This document shows, one piece after another, positions 35,007 through 44,205 of a DNA stretch of 64,000 nucleotides. The notes under the pieces are model-generated. The model was not told the DNA's origin. It was given only the letters and a program-made list of their open reading frames with translations, and did not search any database. Source of the DNA: Paracoccaceae bacterium (GTDB lineage Bacteria > Pseudomonadota > Alphaproteobacteria > Rhodobacterales > Rhodobacteraceae); the NCBI GenBank assembly GCA_011389685.1, contig JAABTV010000012.1:1-64000 (forward strand), in the 5' to 3' direction. Each line of letters opens with the position of its first letter. Positions within the stretch are counted from its first letter, which is position 1. A program made the position numbers and the translations under genes.

Positions 35007-36212
35007 ATGTCTCACATCGTGGTTATCGGCGCGGGTCAGGCGGGTGCGGCGCTTGTCGCCAAGCTGCGCAACATCGGTCATTCCGGCGCCGTCACGCTCA
35101 TCGGCGCCGAACCCGCCCCACCCTATCAGCGCCCGCCGCTCTCCAAGGCGTATCTTCTGGGCGAGATGGCGGTCGAACGCCTCTATCTGCGCCCCGAAAC
35201 CTTCTATGCCGAGAATGGCGTCACGCTTCGGCTGGGCAGCGAGGTCCAATCCGTCGACCGCGCGGCCCGCAGCGTGACCATGGATGGCGAGACCCTGCCT
35301 TATGACATGCTCGCCCTTTGCACCGGATCGGTGCCGCGCCGCCTGCCCGACGGCATCGGCGGCGCGCTTGAGGGCGTGCATGTGGTGCGCACCCTGGCCG
35401 ATGTCGATGCCATGGCCCCCGAATTTGCCCCCTGTCGCCGCGTGCTGATCGTGGGCGGCGGGTATATCGGGCTCGAAGCCGCCGCCGTCGCGGCGAAAAA
35501 GGGGCTCGACGTGACCCTTGTGGAAATGGCCGACCGCATCCTGCAACGCGTCGCCGCGCCCCAGACCTCGGATTACTTCCGCGCGCTGCACGCCGCGCAT
35601 GGGGTGACAATCCTCGAAGGCACAGGGCTTGAGACCCTCACGGGGCAAACCCGCGTCACCGGCGCGCGGTTCTCGGACGGGACCGAGATCCCGGTCGATT
35701 TCGTGATCGTCGGCGTCGGCATCACCCCGGATACCCGACTGGCCGAGGCGGCGGGGCTCGACATCGAGAACGGCATCAGGACGGATGCGCAGGGTCGCAC
35801 CTCCGATCCGCATATCTGGGCGGCGGGCGATTGCACCTCGTTTCCATATCGCGGCACCCGCATACGCCTCGAATCCGTGCCCAACGCGATTGATCAGGCC
35901 GAATGCGTGGCCGAAAACATGCTGGGCGCGGGCAAGGATTACGTCGCCAAACCGTGGTTCTGGTCGGATCAATACGACATCAAGCTGCAAATCGCCGGGT
36001 TGAATGCCGGCTATGACCAAGTGTTCACCCGCCAGGGCAACAAGGACGGCAGCCAGTCGGTCTGGTATTACCGGGGTGAGGCGCTCCTCGCCGTCGATGC
36101 GATGAACGACCCGCGCGCCTACATGATTGGCAAGCGGTTGATCGAGGGCGGTAAATCCCCCGATCCGGCGGCAGTGACTGACCCCGCGACCGAGTTGAAG
36201 GCGCTGTTGTGA
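35007..36212 (+). CDS. NAD(P)H-dependent ferredoxin/rubredoxin reductase-like flavoprotein
   Basis: 401 residues with two dinucleotide folds: FAD site VVIGAGQAGAALVAKL (about 5-20) and NAD(P)H site VLIVGGGYIGLEAAAVAAKKG (about 147-167), a second FAD contact WAAGDCTSFPY (about 271-281), and a C-terminal Reductase_C domain. It is of the type that passes electrons to 2Fe-2S ferredoxins of dioxygenases or P450s. No ferredoxin or oxygenase gene is adjacent; the neighbour is a divergent peroxiredoxin. Confidence 0.88.
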   Translation: MSHIVVIGAGQAGAALVAKLRNIGHSGAVTLIGAEPAPPYQRPPLSKAYLLGEMAVERLYLRPETFYAENGVTLRLGSEVQSVDRAARSVTMDGETLPYDMLALCTGSVPRRLPDGIGGALEGVHVVRTLADVDAMAPEFAPCRRVLIVGGGYIGLEAAAVAAKKGLDVTLVEMADRILQRVAAPQTSDYFRALHAAHGVTILEGTGLETLTGQTRVTGARFSDGTEIPVDFVIVGVGITPDTRLAEAAGLDIENGIRTDAQGRTSDPHIWAAGDCTSFPYRGTRIRLESVPNAIDQAECVAENMLGAGKDYVAKPWFWSDQYDIKLQIAGLNAGYDQVFTRQGNKDGSQSVWYYRGEALLAVDAMNDPRAYMIGKRLIEGGKSPDPAAVTDPATELKALL

Positions 36213-36258
36213 TCGGCAACGGGCAAAGGCCCCGCCCGGTTTGCGCAGCAGACCGGGC

Positions 36259-36288
36259 AGCGCCCGCCCCGCCCCATGGGCGGGCGCT
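36259..36288. terminator. 11-bp hairpin between the reductase and rsmD
   Basis: AGCGCCCGCCC (36259-36269) pairs with GGGCGGGCGCT (36278-36288) around an 8-base loop, 47 bases after the reductase stop. No T tract follows, so it may be a weak terminator or read-through structure before rsmD. Confidence 0.5.
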
Positions 36289-36342
36289 TCGCACCCACCC
36301 CGGGTCGGGCGCCGCCCTTCTTTCCGCGCAAAGCCTCGCCCC

Positions 36343-36909
36343 GTGCGCATAGTCGGCGGAACCTTCAGGGGCCGGGCGCTGGCCAGTGTCGGCAAGGGCG
36401 ACCCGGGCGCGCATTTGCGCCCCACCACCGACCGCACCCGCGAAAGCCTGTTCAACATCCTCGCCGGCGGGCGCTTCGGCGATCCGGTGACCGGCGCGCG
36501 TGTGCTCGACCTCTTCGCCGGCACCGGCGCGCTCGGTCTCGAAGCCCTCAGCCGCGGGGCCGCGCATGTCACCTTCGTCGATGACGGGGTGAAATCCCGC
36601 GCCCTCATCGGCCGCAATATCGAGATCTGCAATGCGCAAGGCGCGACCCGGCTCTTTCGCCGCGACGCGCGCAAGCTCGGCCCCTGCCCCGCCGCGCCCT
36701 TCACCCTCGTTTTCCTCGATCCGCCCTATGGCCGGGGCCTCGGAGAACAGGCCCTCGCCGCCGCGCTCGCGGGCGGCTGGATCGCCCCCGGCGCGCTGAT
36801 CGTGTGGGAGGAAAGCGCGCCCGTCACCCCGCCCGAAGGCCTCACGACCCGCGATTCCCGCCGCTATGGCGACACCACGATCACGCTGCTGACAGCCGGC
36901 GACACCTGA
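36343..36909 (+). CDS. rsmD: 16S rRNA (guanine(966)-N(2))-methyltransferase
   Basis: 188 residues. SAM-dependent methyltransferase of the RsmD family. The N-terminus RIVGGTFRGRAL and LRPTTDRTRESLFNIL are hallmarks; SAM motif I is VLDLFAGTGALGLEALSRG (about 50-68) and the catalytic DPPY is near 125. Start is GTG at 36343, which gives the family's usual N-terminus; longer upstream frames have no support. Confidence 0.92.
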   Translation: MRIVGGTFRGRALASVGKGDPGAHLRPTTDRTRESLFNILAGGRFGDPVTGARVLDLFAGTGALGLEALSRGAAHVTFVDDGVKSRALIGRNIEICNAQGATRLFRRDARKLGPCPAAPFTLVFLDPPYGRGLGEQALAAALAGGWIAPGALIVWEESAPVTPPEGLTTRDSRRYGDTTITLLTAGDT

Positions 36910-37035
36910 CACTCCCGTCATCGTGACCCGCACCACCCTTTGCCCGTGTTAAGCTGGGCCCGAGAAGGACAGGTCCACCGCTCCCGGTGATCCCGCCTGC
37001 GCCTGTCCCGACCGACACAGGAAAAGAGGCCTCTC

Positions 37036-37914
37036 ATGGTCCAGACAATCGGAAACCCCGCCTCATGGGGCGCGAGAAAGGCCCGCGGCGTGGGCCAGGC
37101 CCTTGCCGAGATGACCCGCAGCCTGGGCAGCGATCCCGCCGCCGACCTGCCCGAGGTGAAGCGCATCACCCTTTCCGACATCCGCACCGCCCTGCGCGAC
37201 GGCGCGCGCGATGCCGGGCGGTTTCGCTCTGACGTGGCCGCCTTGTTGCTGATCTACCCGGTGCTCGGCCTCGCGCTGGCCTATCTCGCGTTTCAGCAAT
37301 CGCTCATCCACCTGATCTTTCCGCTCGCCGCGGGCTTTGCCCTGATCGGCCCGGTCGCGGCGATTCTGTTCTACGAACTCAGCCGACAGGCCGAGCAGGC
37401 CGACCCCGGTCAACAGGTCTCATGGCCCCGGGCGCTCGGCCACCTGCGCCGCACCGCCATCGCGCCCGTGATTGTGCTGGGGCTCTATCTCTTCGGCATC
37501 TTCCTGGCGTGGATGGCCGCCGCCTATGGCATCTATCACGCCACCCTCGGCCCGGCCCTGCCCGAATCGAACCTCGCCTTCCTGCGCGCGGTGTTGACCA
37601 CCCCCGACAGCTGGGCGATGATCGTGATCGGCTTCGGCGTGGGGGCCGTCTTTGCCGCGCTGGTGCTGGTCACCGCGGCCTTCAGTTTCCCGATGCTGAT
37701 CGACCGCGCCCCCGGCCTGCCGATGGCCGTCGCCACCTCGCTGCACGTGGCCCGCAAGAACCCGCTCACCGTGGCGGCATGGGGCCTCACCGTTGCACTC
37801 CTGCTGGCGCTGGGGGCACTGCCCTTCTTCCTCGGCCTGGTGCTGGTCCTGCCGCTTCTGGGCCACGCCACCTGGCATCTCTACCGCCGCGCCGTGGAGC
37901 CCCCGGCGGGCTGA
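37036..37914 (+). CDS. DUF2189-family integral membrane protein
   Basis: 292 residues. A 60-residue N-terminal cytoplasmic part with LPEVKRITLSDIRTALRDGARD precedes six hydrophobic helices (about 68-85, 90-108, 135-158, 185-212, 225-245 and 250-275). The layout and the segment ATSLHVARKNPLTVAAWG are typical of the DUF2189 family; some members neighbour cytochrome oxidase genes, but there are none here. Function unknown. Confidence 0.85.
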   Translation: MVQTIGNPASWGARKARGVGQALAEMTRSLGSDPAADLPEVKRITLSDIRTALRDGARDAGRFRSDVAALLLIYPVLGLALAYLAFQQSLIHLIFPLAAGFALIGPVAAILFYELSRQAEQADPGQQVSWPRALGHLRRTAIAPVIVLGLYLFGIFLAWMAAAYGIYHATLGPALPESNLAFLRAVLTTPDSWAMIVIGFGVGAVFAALVLVTAAFSFPMLIDRAPGLPMAVATSLHVARKNPLTVAAWGLTVALLLALGALPFFLGLVLVLPLLGHATWHLYRRAVEPPAG

Positions 37915-37917
37915 CCC

Positions 37918-39102
37918 TCAGCCGGCCCTCCGCGCGGCGTCTTCCATCCCCCGGGTCGCCACCAGATGCAGCATCGCCCATGCCGCGGCGACCGCCCCGC
38001 CAAAGCCCAGCGCCGCCATGCCCCAACCGGCCAGAATCAGCCCCCCAAGGGCCGACCCCAGTGCCGCGCCGACATAGATCGACGCAGCATTCAGCGCCAT
38101 CACCACCGGCGCGCGCTCGGGCGCCATCCGCATCAGCCGCGCCTGCTGTGCGGCCATGAAGGACCACCCGAAGGCGGGCCAGAAGAACAGGAACACATAG
38201 ACCTGCCAGACCGGCAGCGGCAGTGCCGAAAAGACCGGCATCAGAACCACCTGGCTCGCGCTCACGATCAACAGCGTGCGGAACGGCCCGATCACATCGC
38301 TCAACCGCCCGCTCATCAGGTTGCCCGCCACAGCACCCAGCCCATAGATCACCAGCGCCAGCGTCATCTCGTTGCGTCCGAACCCCATGGTCTCGGTCAG
38401 GATCGGCGAAAAGAACGTGTAAACGACATAGATCGCCCCGAGGAAGGACGCGGTGAACAGGATCACCGCCATCTGCCGCGCATCGACCATCACCTGCCGC
38501 AGATCGCGCAGCGTGACCGGGCGAAACGACAGCCCCGCCGGGATCATCACCCAGACCGCAAGGGCCACCGGCAGCGCCAGCCCCGCCACCACCCAGAACG
38601 CCGCCCGCCAACCCAGCAGATAAGCGAGGAAACTGCCCACCGGCACGCCCACGACCTGCGCCATCGTGAGGCCAAAGAATACCGCCGCCAGCGCCCGGCC
38701 CTGCCGCCCCGGCCCGCTCAGCCCGGCAGCCACCGCCGCGGCCACCGGCGTCACCACCCCGGCGCCCGCCGCCGCCAGAACCCGCGCGGCATTGAGAACG
38801 ATGTCATTGGGCGCCAGCGCCGACAAAGCCGAGGCCAGCGCAAAGGCCACCAGCCCCCCAGCGATCACCCGCCGCCGCCCGACCCCCCCGGTCAGCGACA
38901 CCAGGACCGGCGAAAGCACCGCATAGCCCAGCGCATAGGATGTCATGATCCAGCCACCCCGCGCCGCGCTCACCCCCAGATCGGCAATCATCGGGCTCAG
39001 GATGCCGATCACCAGAAAGGCCCCGATGCCGATGATGAAATTCGCCGCCGACAGGAGCGGGATCACCAGCGCCGCCCCGGGGCTCTCGTCTGTTGCAAGC
39101 AT
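37918..39102 (-). CDS. MFS transporter, AraJ/drug-efflux-like
   Basis: 394 residues with 12 predicted helices. Motif A-like GGVGRRRVIAGG follows helix 2, and the second half repeats as SGRLSDVIGPFRTLLI. The family exports arabinose-like sugars, drugs or other small solutes; substrate cannot be told. ATG at 39102 follows GGAGGAA. Convergent with the DUF2189 gene, whose stop is three bases away. Confidence 0.87.
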   Translation of the reverse strand: MLATDESPGAALVIPLLSAANFIIGIGAFLVIGILSPMIADLGVSAARGGWIMTSYALGYAVLSPVLVSLTGGVGRRRVIAGGLVAFALASALSALAPNDIVLNAARVLAAAGAGVVTPVAAAVAAGLSGPGRQGRALAAVFFGLTMAQVVGVPVGSFLAYLLGWRAAFWVVAGLALPVALAVWVMIPAGLSFRPVTLRDLRQVMVDARQMAVILFTASFLGAIYVVYTFFSPILTETMGFGRNEMTLALVIYGLGAVAGNLMSGRLSDVIGPFRTLLIVSASQVVLMPVFSALPLPVWQVYVFLFFWPAFGWSFMAAQQARLMRMAPERAPVVMALNAASIYVGAALGSALGGLILAGWGMAALGFGGAVAAAWAMLHLVATRGMEDAARRAG

Positions 39103-39225
39103 CGCGCGTTCCTCCGCCCCCGCGCGATCAGTCTGACCCAGCTTGCCCGGATTGACCACGGCGCAGAGATCGAAGTGACGGCACGTTCTCAAAGAGCGCC
39201 TGCGCGCGCCATCGGGGCCGAGAAC

Positions 39226-40131
39226 TCAGCCCCAGGTCGGGTGAAACCGGCCTGCCGGCGACAGGGTGAAGATCTCGGCGCCCTCCGCCGTTACTCCGAC
39301 CGAATGTTCGAACTGCGCCGACAGCGACTTGTCGCGGGTCACCGCGGTCCACTCATCGGCCAGGACCATGGTCTCGGGGCGTTTCAGGTTGACCATCGGC
39401 TCGATGGTAAAGAACATGCCCTCCTCGAGCACCGGCCCGGTGCCCGCGCGCCCGTAATGCAGCACGTTGGGCGGCGCGTGAAACACCCGGCCCAGCCCGT
39501 GACCACAGAAATCACGCACCACGCTCATCCCGTGCCCCTCGACAAGGGTCTGGATCGCATGACCGATGTCACCGAAGGTATTGCCAGGCCTTACCGCCTC
39601 GATGCCGGTCATCAGCGCATCGTGCGTGACGTCGATCAACCGCCTGGCCTGACGGTTGGGCTTGCCGGCCACATACATCCGGCTGGTATCCCCGAACCAT
39701 CCATCGACGATCACCGTGACGTCGATATTGACGATATCGCCATCCTTGAGCACATCGTCCGACCGGCGTTTTTCGAGGTCCTTCGAAATCGTTTCCCCCG
39801 CGCTCTTGGGAATCGGCGCCCCCGGAATCCCGTGACAGACCACGTGGTTCACGCTGATGCAGGAGGCATGCCGATAGCCCTTGTAACCGATGGTGGCGGA
39901 TTTCGCGCCCGCTTCGGTCACCCGCTCTTCGATGATGCGGTCGAGCTCGCCCGTGCGCTGCCCGGGATGGATGTGCTCCGCGATCTCGTCCAGAATCCGC
40001 GCGGCCAGATCGCCCGCCTTGTGCATGCCCGCGAAATCCGCCTTTTCATGGATGCGGATGCCATCGCGCGTCATGCGTCCCCGGTGTTTTTCGTTCACGC
40101 TGCCAGCCTTCTTGCCGAAACTCAGGATCAT
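39226..40131 (-). CDS. map: Type I methionine aminopeptidase
   Basis: 301 residues, longer than the usual 260. It removes N-terminal Met from nascent proteins. Metal ligands are visible in NIDVTVIVDGWFGDTS (two Asp), FCGHGLG (His), FTIEPMV (Glu) and FEHSVGV (Glu). After CHGIPG there is an extra segment of about 19 residues rich in Lys, Glu and Arg compared with E. coli Map, and the N-terminus has an extra 30 residues. ATG at 40131 follows GAGGGGCC; an internal ATG at 40074 is an alternative. Confidence 0.92.
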   Translation of the reverse strand: MILSFGKKAGSVNEKHRGRMTRDGIRIHEKADFAGMHKAGDLAARILDEIAEHIHPGQRTGELDRIIEERVTEAGAKSATIGYKGYRHASCISVNHVVCHGIPGAPIPKSAGETISKDLEKRRSDDVLKDGDIVNIDVTVIVDGWFGDTSRMYVAGKPNRQARRLIDVTHDALMTGIEAVRPGNTFGDIGHAIQTLVEGHGMSVVRDFCGHGLGRVFHAPPNVLHYGRAGTGPVLEEGMFFTIEPMVNLKRPETMVLADEWTAVTRDKSLSAQFEHSVGVTAEGAEIFTLSPAGRFHPTWG

Positions 40132-40262
40132 GGCCCCTCTTTAGGCCAGATCGTGCCCAAGGACCAGAGCAGGCAGCCCCTCTATCACGCGCCCAGCGGC
40201 CGCCCCGAGCGGACGGAAGACCATCCCGCCACAAGGCGCATGACGGCCGCGATCCGGGCACC

Positions 40263-40315
40263 ACGCCCCCCGGGCGCGTCGGGGTGGGTGGGCGGGCGAC
40301 GCGTCCGGGGGGCGT
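40263..40315. repeat. 19-bp near-perfect hairpin between sfsA and map
   Basis: Arms 40263-40281 and 40297-40315 are reverse complements with one mismatch in 19. The gap between sfsA (stop at 40334) and map (start at 40131), both on the minus strand, is about 200 bases. It begins 18 bases after the sfsA stop on that strand and is a likely 3' end structure, without a T tract. Confidence 0.6.
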
Positions 40316-40333
40316 TGTCGGGGGGCGCGGTCG

Positions 40334-41032
40334 CTACGTCCGAAACGGCAGCGCCCGGCCCAGCGCGATCTCCTGCGGCGAAATCCGGCAATCAAAGGCC
40401 ATCACCTCGATCCCCGCTGCCCGCGCGCGCTCCAGCCCGGCGGCATAATCGGGGTCGATATCGCCCGCGATACCGACCGCCCCGCAATCGGTGCGCTGCA
40501 CGAGGTAAAGCATCACCGCCCGCGCCCCCGCCTGCGCCAGTTTCGCCAGCTCTTCCAGATGCCGCAGCCCCCGCGCGGTGCGCGCATCGGGAAACTCGGC
40601 CAGCCCCGCCGCGCGGCACAGCGTCACCGACTTCACCTCGACCCAGGTCTCCGGCCCCGCCCCGGTGAGCAGGAAATCGACACGGCTTTTCTCGCCGTAT
40701 CTCACCTCCGGGCGCACCATAGTCGCCACCAGCCCCGGCACCTCGCCCGCGATCAGCGCCGCCTTGAGCGCCCGGTTCGGCACCGATGTGTCGACCCCGG
40801 TGAAATGGCCGTTCTCGTGATCCACCAGCCGCCAGCCGTATTTCAGCTTCTTCTTCGGATCGTCATTCGGCTCGACCCAGATTTTCATGCCTTCCTCGGC
40901 CAGCCCCATCATCGAGCCCGGATTGGCGCAATGCGCCGTGACCTCCCGCCCGTCCTCCAGCCGTATGTCGGCCAGGAACCGTTTATAGCGCCGGATCAGC
41001 CGGGCCGGTTCAAGAGGGGTTTGAAAGCGCAT
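40334..41032 (-). CDS. sfsA: SfsA family DNA/RNA-nuclease-like protein
   Basis: 232 residues. Named for sugar-fermentation stimulation in E. coli; the fold combines an OB-like part with a PD-(D/E)xK nuclease-like domain. Family blocks: RYKRFLADIRLEDG, HCANPGSMMGL, SRVDFLL (motif Asp) and WVEVKSVTL (Glu-x-Lys). Start at 41032 matches the usual length. Divergent from the MoCF-domain gene, 59 bases apart. Confidence 0.92.
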   Translation of the reverse strand: MRFQTPLEPARLIRRYKRFLADIRLEDGREVTAHCANPGSMMGLAEEGMKIWVEPNDDPKKKLKYGWRLVDHENGHFTGVDTSVPNRALKAALIAGEVPGLVATMVRPEVRYGEKSRVDFLLTGAGPETWVEVKSVTLCRAAGLAEFPDARTARGLRHLEELAKLAQAGARAVMLYLVQRTDCGAVGIAGDIDPDYAAGLERARAAGIEVMAFDCRISPQEIALGRALPFRT

Positions 41033-41091
41033 GGGCTTGGGCCTATACCGACCCCACGCATCGTTCAAGCGCGCCATCCGAAGGAGGCCCC

Positions 41092-41823
41092 ATGCCCAAT
41101 CCCACCGCCGCCATGCTTGTCATCGGGGATGAAATCCTCTCGGGGCGCACCCGCGACGCCAACATGCACCACCTTGCCGGGGCGCTGAACAAGCACGGTA
41201 TCGACCTGCGCGAGGTGCGCGTGGTCGCCGACGACGCCCCGGCCATCACCGCGGCGGTCAAGGCGCTCAGCGCCGGGTTCGACCATCTCTTCACCTCGGG
41301 CGGAATAGGCCCCACCCATGACGACATCACCGCCGATTGCGTCGCCGCCGCCTTTGACCGCCCCATCGGCATCCGCGACGACGCCCGCGCCATGCTCCAG
41401 GCCCATTACGACCGCACCGGCACCGATCTGAACGAATCGCGCCTGCGCATGGCCCGCATCCCCGAGGGCGCGACGCTCATCGACAACCCGATCTCGGCCG
41501 CACCCGGTTTCACCATCGAAAACACCCATGTCCTCGCCGGGGTGCCACAGATCTTCGAGGCGATGGTCGCCTCCATCCTGCCCACCCTCACCGGCGGTGC
41601 CCCGCTCCTGAGCCAGAGCCTGCGGGTCCAGCGCGGCGAGGGCGACATCGCCGGCCCCCTGCGCAAGCTGGCCGAAGACTTCCCCGACCTCTCTTTCGGC
41701 TCCTACCCCTATTCCCATTCCGGGGCCTTCGGCGCGCATATCGTGATCCGCGGCCATGACGGCGCGCGGCTCGACGCGGCGATGCAGGCGCTTTCAAGGC
41801 TGTTTCCCGATGACGCGTCCTGA
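41092..41823 (+). CDS. Molybdopterin-binding (MoCF_biosynth/CinA N-terminal-like) protein
   Basis: 243 residues. MoaB/Mog-type fold with TSGGIGPTHDDITADCVAAAF (about 67-88) and the N-terminal VIGDEILSGRTRD; it corresponds to the N-terminal domain of CinA without the PncC amidase domain. Possible roles are pterin binding or ADP-ribose/NAD metabolite clearance. First of four overlapping plus-strand genes; its 3' end overlaps the GNAT gene by 14 bases. Shine-Dalgarno GAAGGAGG. Confidence 0.88.
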   Translation: MPNPTAAMLVIGDEILSGRTRDANMHHLAGALNKHGIDLREVRVVADDAPAITAAVKALSAGFDHLFTSGGIGPTHDDITADCVAAAFDRPIGIRDDARAMLQAHYDRTGTDLNESRLRMARIPEGATLIDNPISAAPGFTIENTHVLAGVPQIFEAMVASILPTLTGGAPLLSQSLRVQRGEGDIAGPLRKLAEDFPDLSFGSYPYSHSGAFGAHIVIRGHDGARLDAAMQALSRLFPDDAS

Positions 41824-42541
41824 CCTCCCGACGCTTTACCGCGTCATCGACGGCACATGGCCCGCCGCGCGCTACATCGAAACCGACGCCTTCACCTTCC
41901 GCGAAGGCCAGGGCGGCGGCCAGAGGGTCAGCGCCACCACCGCCAAACGCCCCGTCACCGAGGACGATCTGACCGAGGCCGAGGCCACCATGCGCAATAT
42001 GGGCCAGCCCTGCCTCTTCATGATCCGCGCCGGGCAGGACGCGCTCGACGCGCAGCTTGCCGCGCGCGGCTATGACGTGGTCGATCCGGTCAACCTCCAC
42101 GTGACACCGGTCGAGACCCTGACCACCGAACCCGTCCCCCCCGTCACCGCCATCCCCGTCTGGGAGCCGCTGGCGATCATGCACGACATCTGGGAAAAGG
42201 GCGGGATCGGGCCGGGCAGGATCGCGGTGATGCACCGCGCACAGGGGCCGAAGACCTCGATCATCGCGCGCTGGAACGACCACCCCGGCGGCGTCGCCTT
42301 CGTCGCGATCCACGAGAGCATCGCCATGGTTCACGCGCTCGAACTGCTGACCCATCAGCGCGGGCAGGGCCTGGGCAAATGGGTGATGCGCCGCGCCGCA
42401 TTCTGGGCCGCGACCCACGGCGCCACCCACATCTCGGCGGTCTGCACCCGCGCCAACGCTGCGGCAAATGCGCTCTATGCTTCCCTTGGAATGACCCATG
42501 TGGGACAGTATCACTATCGCAAACGGAAAGGCCGAACATGA
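41810..42541 (+). CDS. GNAT-family N-acetyltransferase
   Basis: 243 residues. The C-terminal half holds the acetyl-CoA site (VHALELLTHQRGQGLGKWVMRRAAF, Q/RxxGxG/A type) and a final NAAANALYASLGM. The N-terminal half is a divergent GNAT-like repeat. Substrate unknown. ATG at 41810 lies within the end of the upstream gene, and the stop overlaps the next ATG (ATGA), so the three genes are translationally coupled. Confidence 0.85.
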   Translation: MTRPDLPTLYRVIDGTWPAARYIETDAFTFREGQGGGQRVSATTAKRPVTEDDLTEAEATMRNMGQPCLFMIRAGQDALDAQLAARGYDVVDPVNLHVTPVETLTTEPVPPVTAIPVWEPLAIMHDIWEKGGIGPGRIAVMHRAQGPKTSIIARWNDHPGGVAFVAIHESIAMVHALELLTHQRGQGLGKWVMRRAAFWAATHGATHISAVCTRANAAANALYASLGMTHVGQYHYRKRKGRT

Positions 42542-43107
42542 CCAAAGACCAACCCACCGCCCTCGATCTGCCGATGGTCGATCCGCTGCCCGAAAAGACG
42601 CAGAAATATTTCGACATCTGCCAGGACAAGCTGGGCCTCGTGCCCAACGTGCTGAAATCCTATGCCTTCGATATCGACAAGCTCAACGCCTTCACCGCGC
42701 TCTACAACGACCTGATGCTGGGCGATTCGGGCCTGTCGAAACTCGAACGCGAGATGATCGCGGTCGCGGTCTCCTCGATCAACAAATGCTTCTACTGCCT
42801 CACCGCGCATGGGCAGGCGGTGCGGGAATTGTCGGGCAACCCGATGCTGGGCGAGATGATGGTGATGAACTGGCGCGCCGCCGATCTCGATGAACGCCAA
42901 TACGCGATGCTCGAATTCGCCGAGATGATGACCGTCGCCAGCCACAAGATCGAGGAGAAACACCGCGAAAGGTTGCGCGAGGTCGGCTTCACCGACCGCG
43001 ATATCTGGGACATCGCCAATGTCGCGGGGTTCTACAACATGACCAACCGGGTGGCCTCGGCCACCGACATGCGACCGAATGACGAATACCACGCGCAATC
43101 GCGCTGA
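42538..43107 (+). CDS. Peroxidase-related AhpD-like enzyme
   Basis: 189 residues, carboxymuconolactone decarboxylase/AhpD fold. The redox motif CFYCLTAHG (CxxC plus His, about 81-89) is that of uncharacterised peroxidase-related enzymes. An all-helical protein, probably oligomeric, reducing peroxides with a thiol donor (family knowledge). Coupled to the GNAT gene by a four-base overlap; overlaps the next gene by 29 bases. Confidence 0.9.
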   Translation: MTKDQPTALDLPMVDPLPEKTQKYFDICQDKLGLVPNVLKSYAFDIDKLNAFTALYNDLMLGDSGLSKLEREMIAVAVSSINKCFYCLTAHGQAVRELSGNPMLGEMMVMNWRAADLDERQYAMLEFAEMMTVASHKIEEKHRERLREVGFTDRDIWDIANVAGFYNMTNRVASATDMRPNDEYHAQSR

Positions 43108-44092
43108 CCCGGATCGGGCGCTCGTCCCGATCCTCGCCCTGTTCCTGGCACTGGGCCTCGCCCTTGCAGGCGATCCCGCCCGGGCCGTCGATCTCACCCT
43201 GCCGTCCAACGCAAGGCTCACCGCCGAACGGATCAGCGGCCCGGACAGTTATCGGCTACCCACCGGCCCGTTCGCCGATGGGCAGATGCAAGCGATCACC
43301 GCCGAAGGACAGGTCGCGATCCGGGCCTGGCGAATCGACGCACAGGGGATCACCAGCTTGCAGCTTCTCGCCCCTCTGCGCGACCAAGTGACCGATGCAG
43401 GATATGAAACGCTCTATGAATGCGCCGCCGCCGATTGCGGCGGCTTCGACTTCCGCTTTGCGCTCGATGTCGTGCCGGCCCCGGACATGTATGTGGACCT
43501 GTTCGATTTCCGCTTTCTCGCCGCTCGGCACACCGATTCCGACGGGCGCCAGAGCCATGCCGCGCTGCTGACCAGCCGCACCGCGACCTCGGGCTACGTG
43601 CAGGTGGTCCAGATCGTGCCCCCCGATCAGCCTCCGCCCGGAAGCACCCGAGGAGAGCGCCCGGCCCTCAGCCCCGCCGACACCCCGGCACCGGACAAGC
43701 CACCGGCCACGCCGCTGCCTCTGGCCATGGCGCTGGAACGGGACGGCTTCGCGGTGCTCTCCGATCTCGCATTCGAAACCGGCTCCTCCGCGCTTGGCCG
43801 CGGCGATTTCGCCTCGCTTGCGGCATTGGCCGAATATCTTCTCGCCGATCCCGCCCGTCAGGTCGCGCTTGTCGGCCATACCGATGCGGTCGGCGGGCTC
43901 GACGGCAATATCGTCCTGTCGAAACGCCGCGCGATGTCCGTGCGCGAACGTCTCGCCACGGAGTTCGCGGTGCCAAGGGCGCAGATGGTCGCCGAAGGCA
44001 TCGGCTATCTCAGCCCGATCACCACCAATCTCACCCCCGAAGGGCGCGAAGCGAACCGCCGGGTCGAGGCGGTCCTGCTCAACGCCGATTGA
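43079..44092 (+). CDS. OmpA-family peptidoglycan-associated protein
   Basis: 337 residues. An N-terminal signal or anchor helix (about 16-36, ending in PARAVDL), a unique beta-rich periplasmic domain (40-185), a Pro-rich linker (186-215) and a C-terminal OmpA domain (225-335) with VALVGHTDAVGGLDGN and SKRRAMSVRERL, which bind peptidoglycan diaminopimelate. No lipobox or beta-barrel. The start overlaps the preceding gene by 29 bases and ends the four-gene group. Confidence 0.87.
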   Translation: MTNTTRNRADPDRALVPILALFLALGLALAGDPARAVDLTLPSNARLTAERISGPDSYRLPTGPFADGQMQAITAEGQVAIRAWRIDAQGITSLQLLAPLRDQVTDAGYETLYECAAADCGGFDFRFALDVVPAPDMYVDLFDFRFLAARHTDSDGRQSHAALLTSRTATSGYVQVVQIVPPDQPPPGSTRGERPALSPADTPAPDKPPATPLPLAMALERDGFAVLSDLAFETGSSALGRGDFASLAALAEYLLADPARQVALVGHTDAVGGLDGNIVLSKRRAMSVRERLATEFAVPRAQMVAEGIGYLSPITTNLTPEGREANRRVEAVLLNAD

Positions 44093-44205
44093 GCCCCGAT
44101 CCACCGATCCCCGCGCCGCCCGGGCCAACCCATCCGTTGCCCGGGCGGCGCGATACCGCACGCATCGTTCATTCATTTCCGGTTCACACTTGCTGCGCTG
44201 CGGCG

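Noticed and set aside
34926..36704. Long minus-strand extension upstream of the peroxiredoxin
   Set aside because: The frame is open for 590 more codons but lies antisense to the flavoprotein and rsmD genes; the peroxiredoxin start at 34925 has a good ribosome-binding site and the family's usual length.
37966..40668. A 900-codon open frame on the plus strand
   Set aside because: It runs antisense through the MFS, map and sfsA genes, whose products are clearly recognisable. Its product is Arg/His/Pro-rich, as expected for a shadow frame in high-GC DNA.
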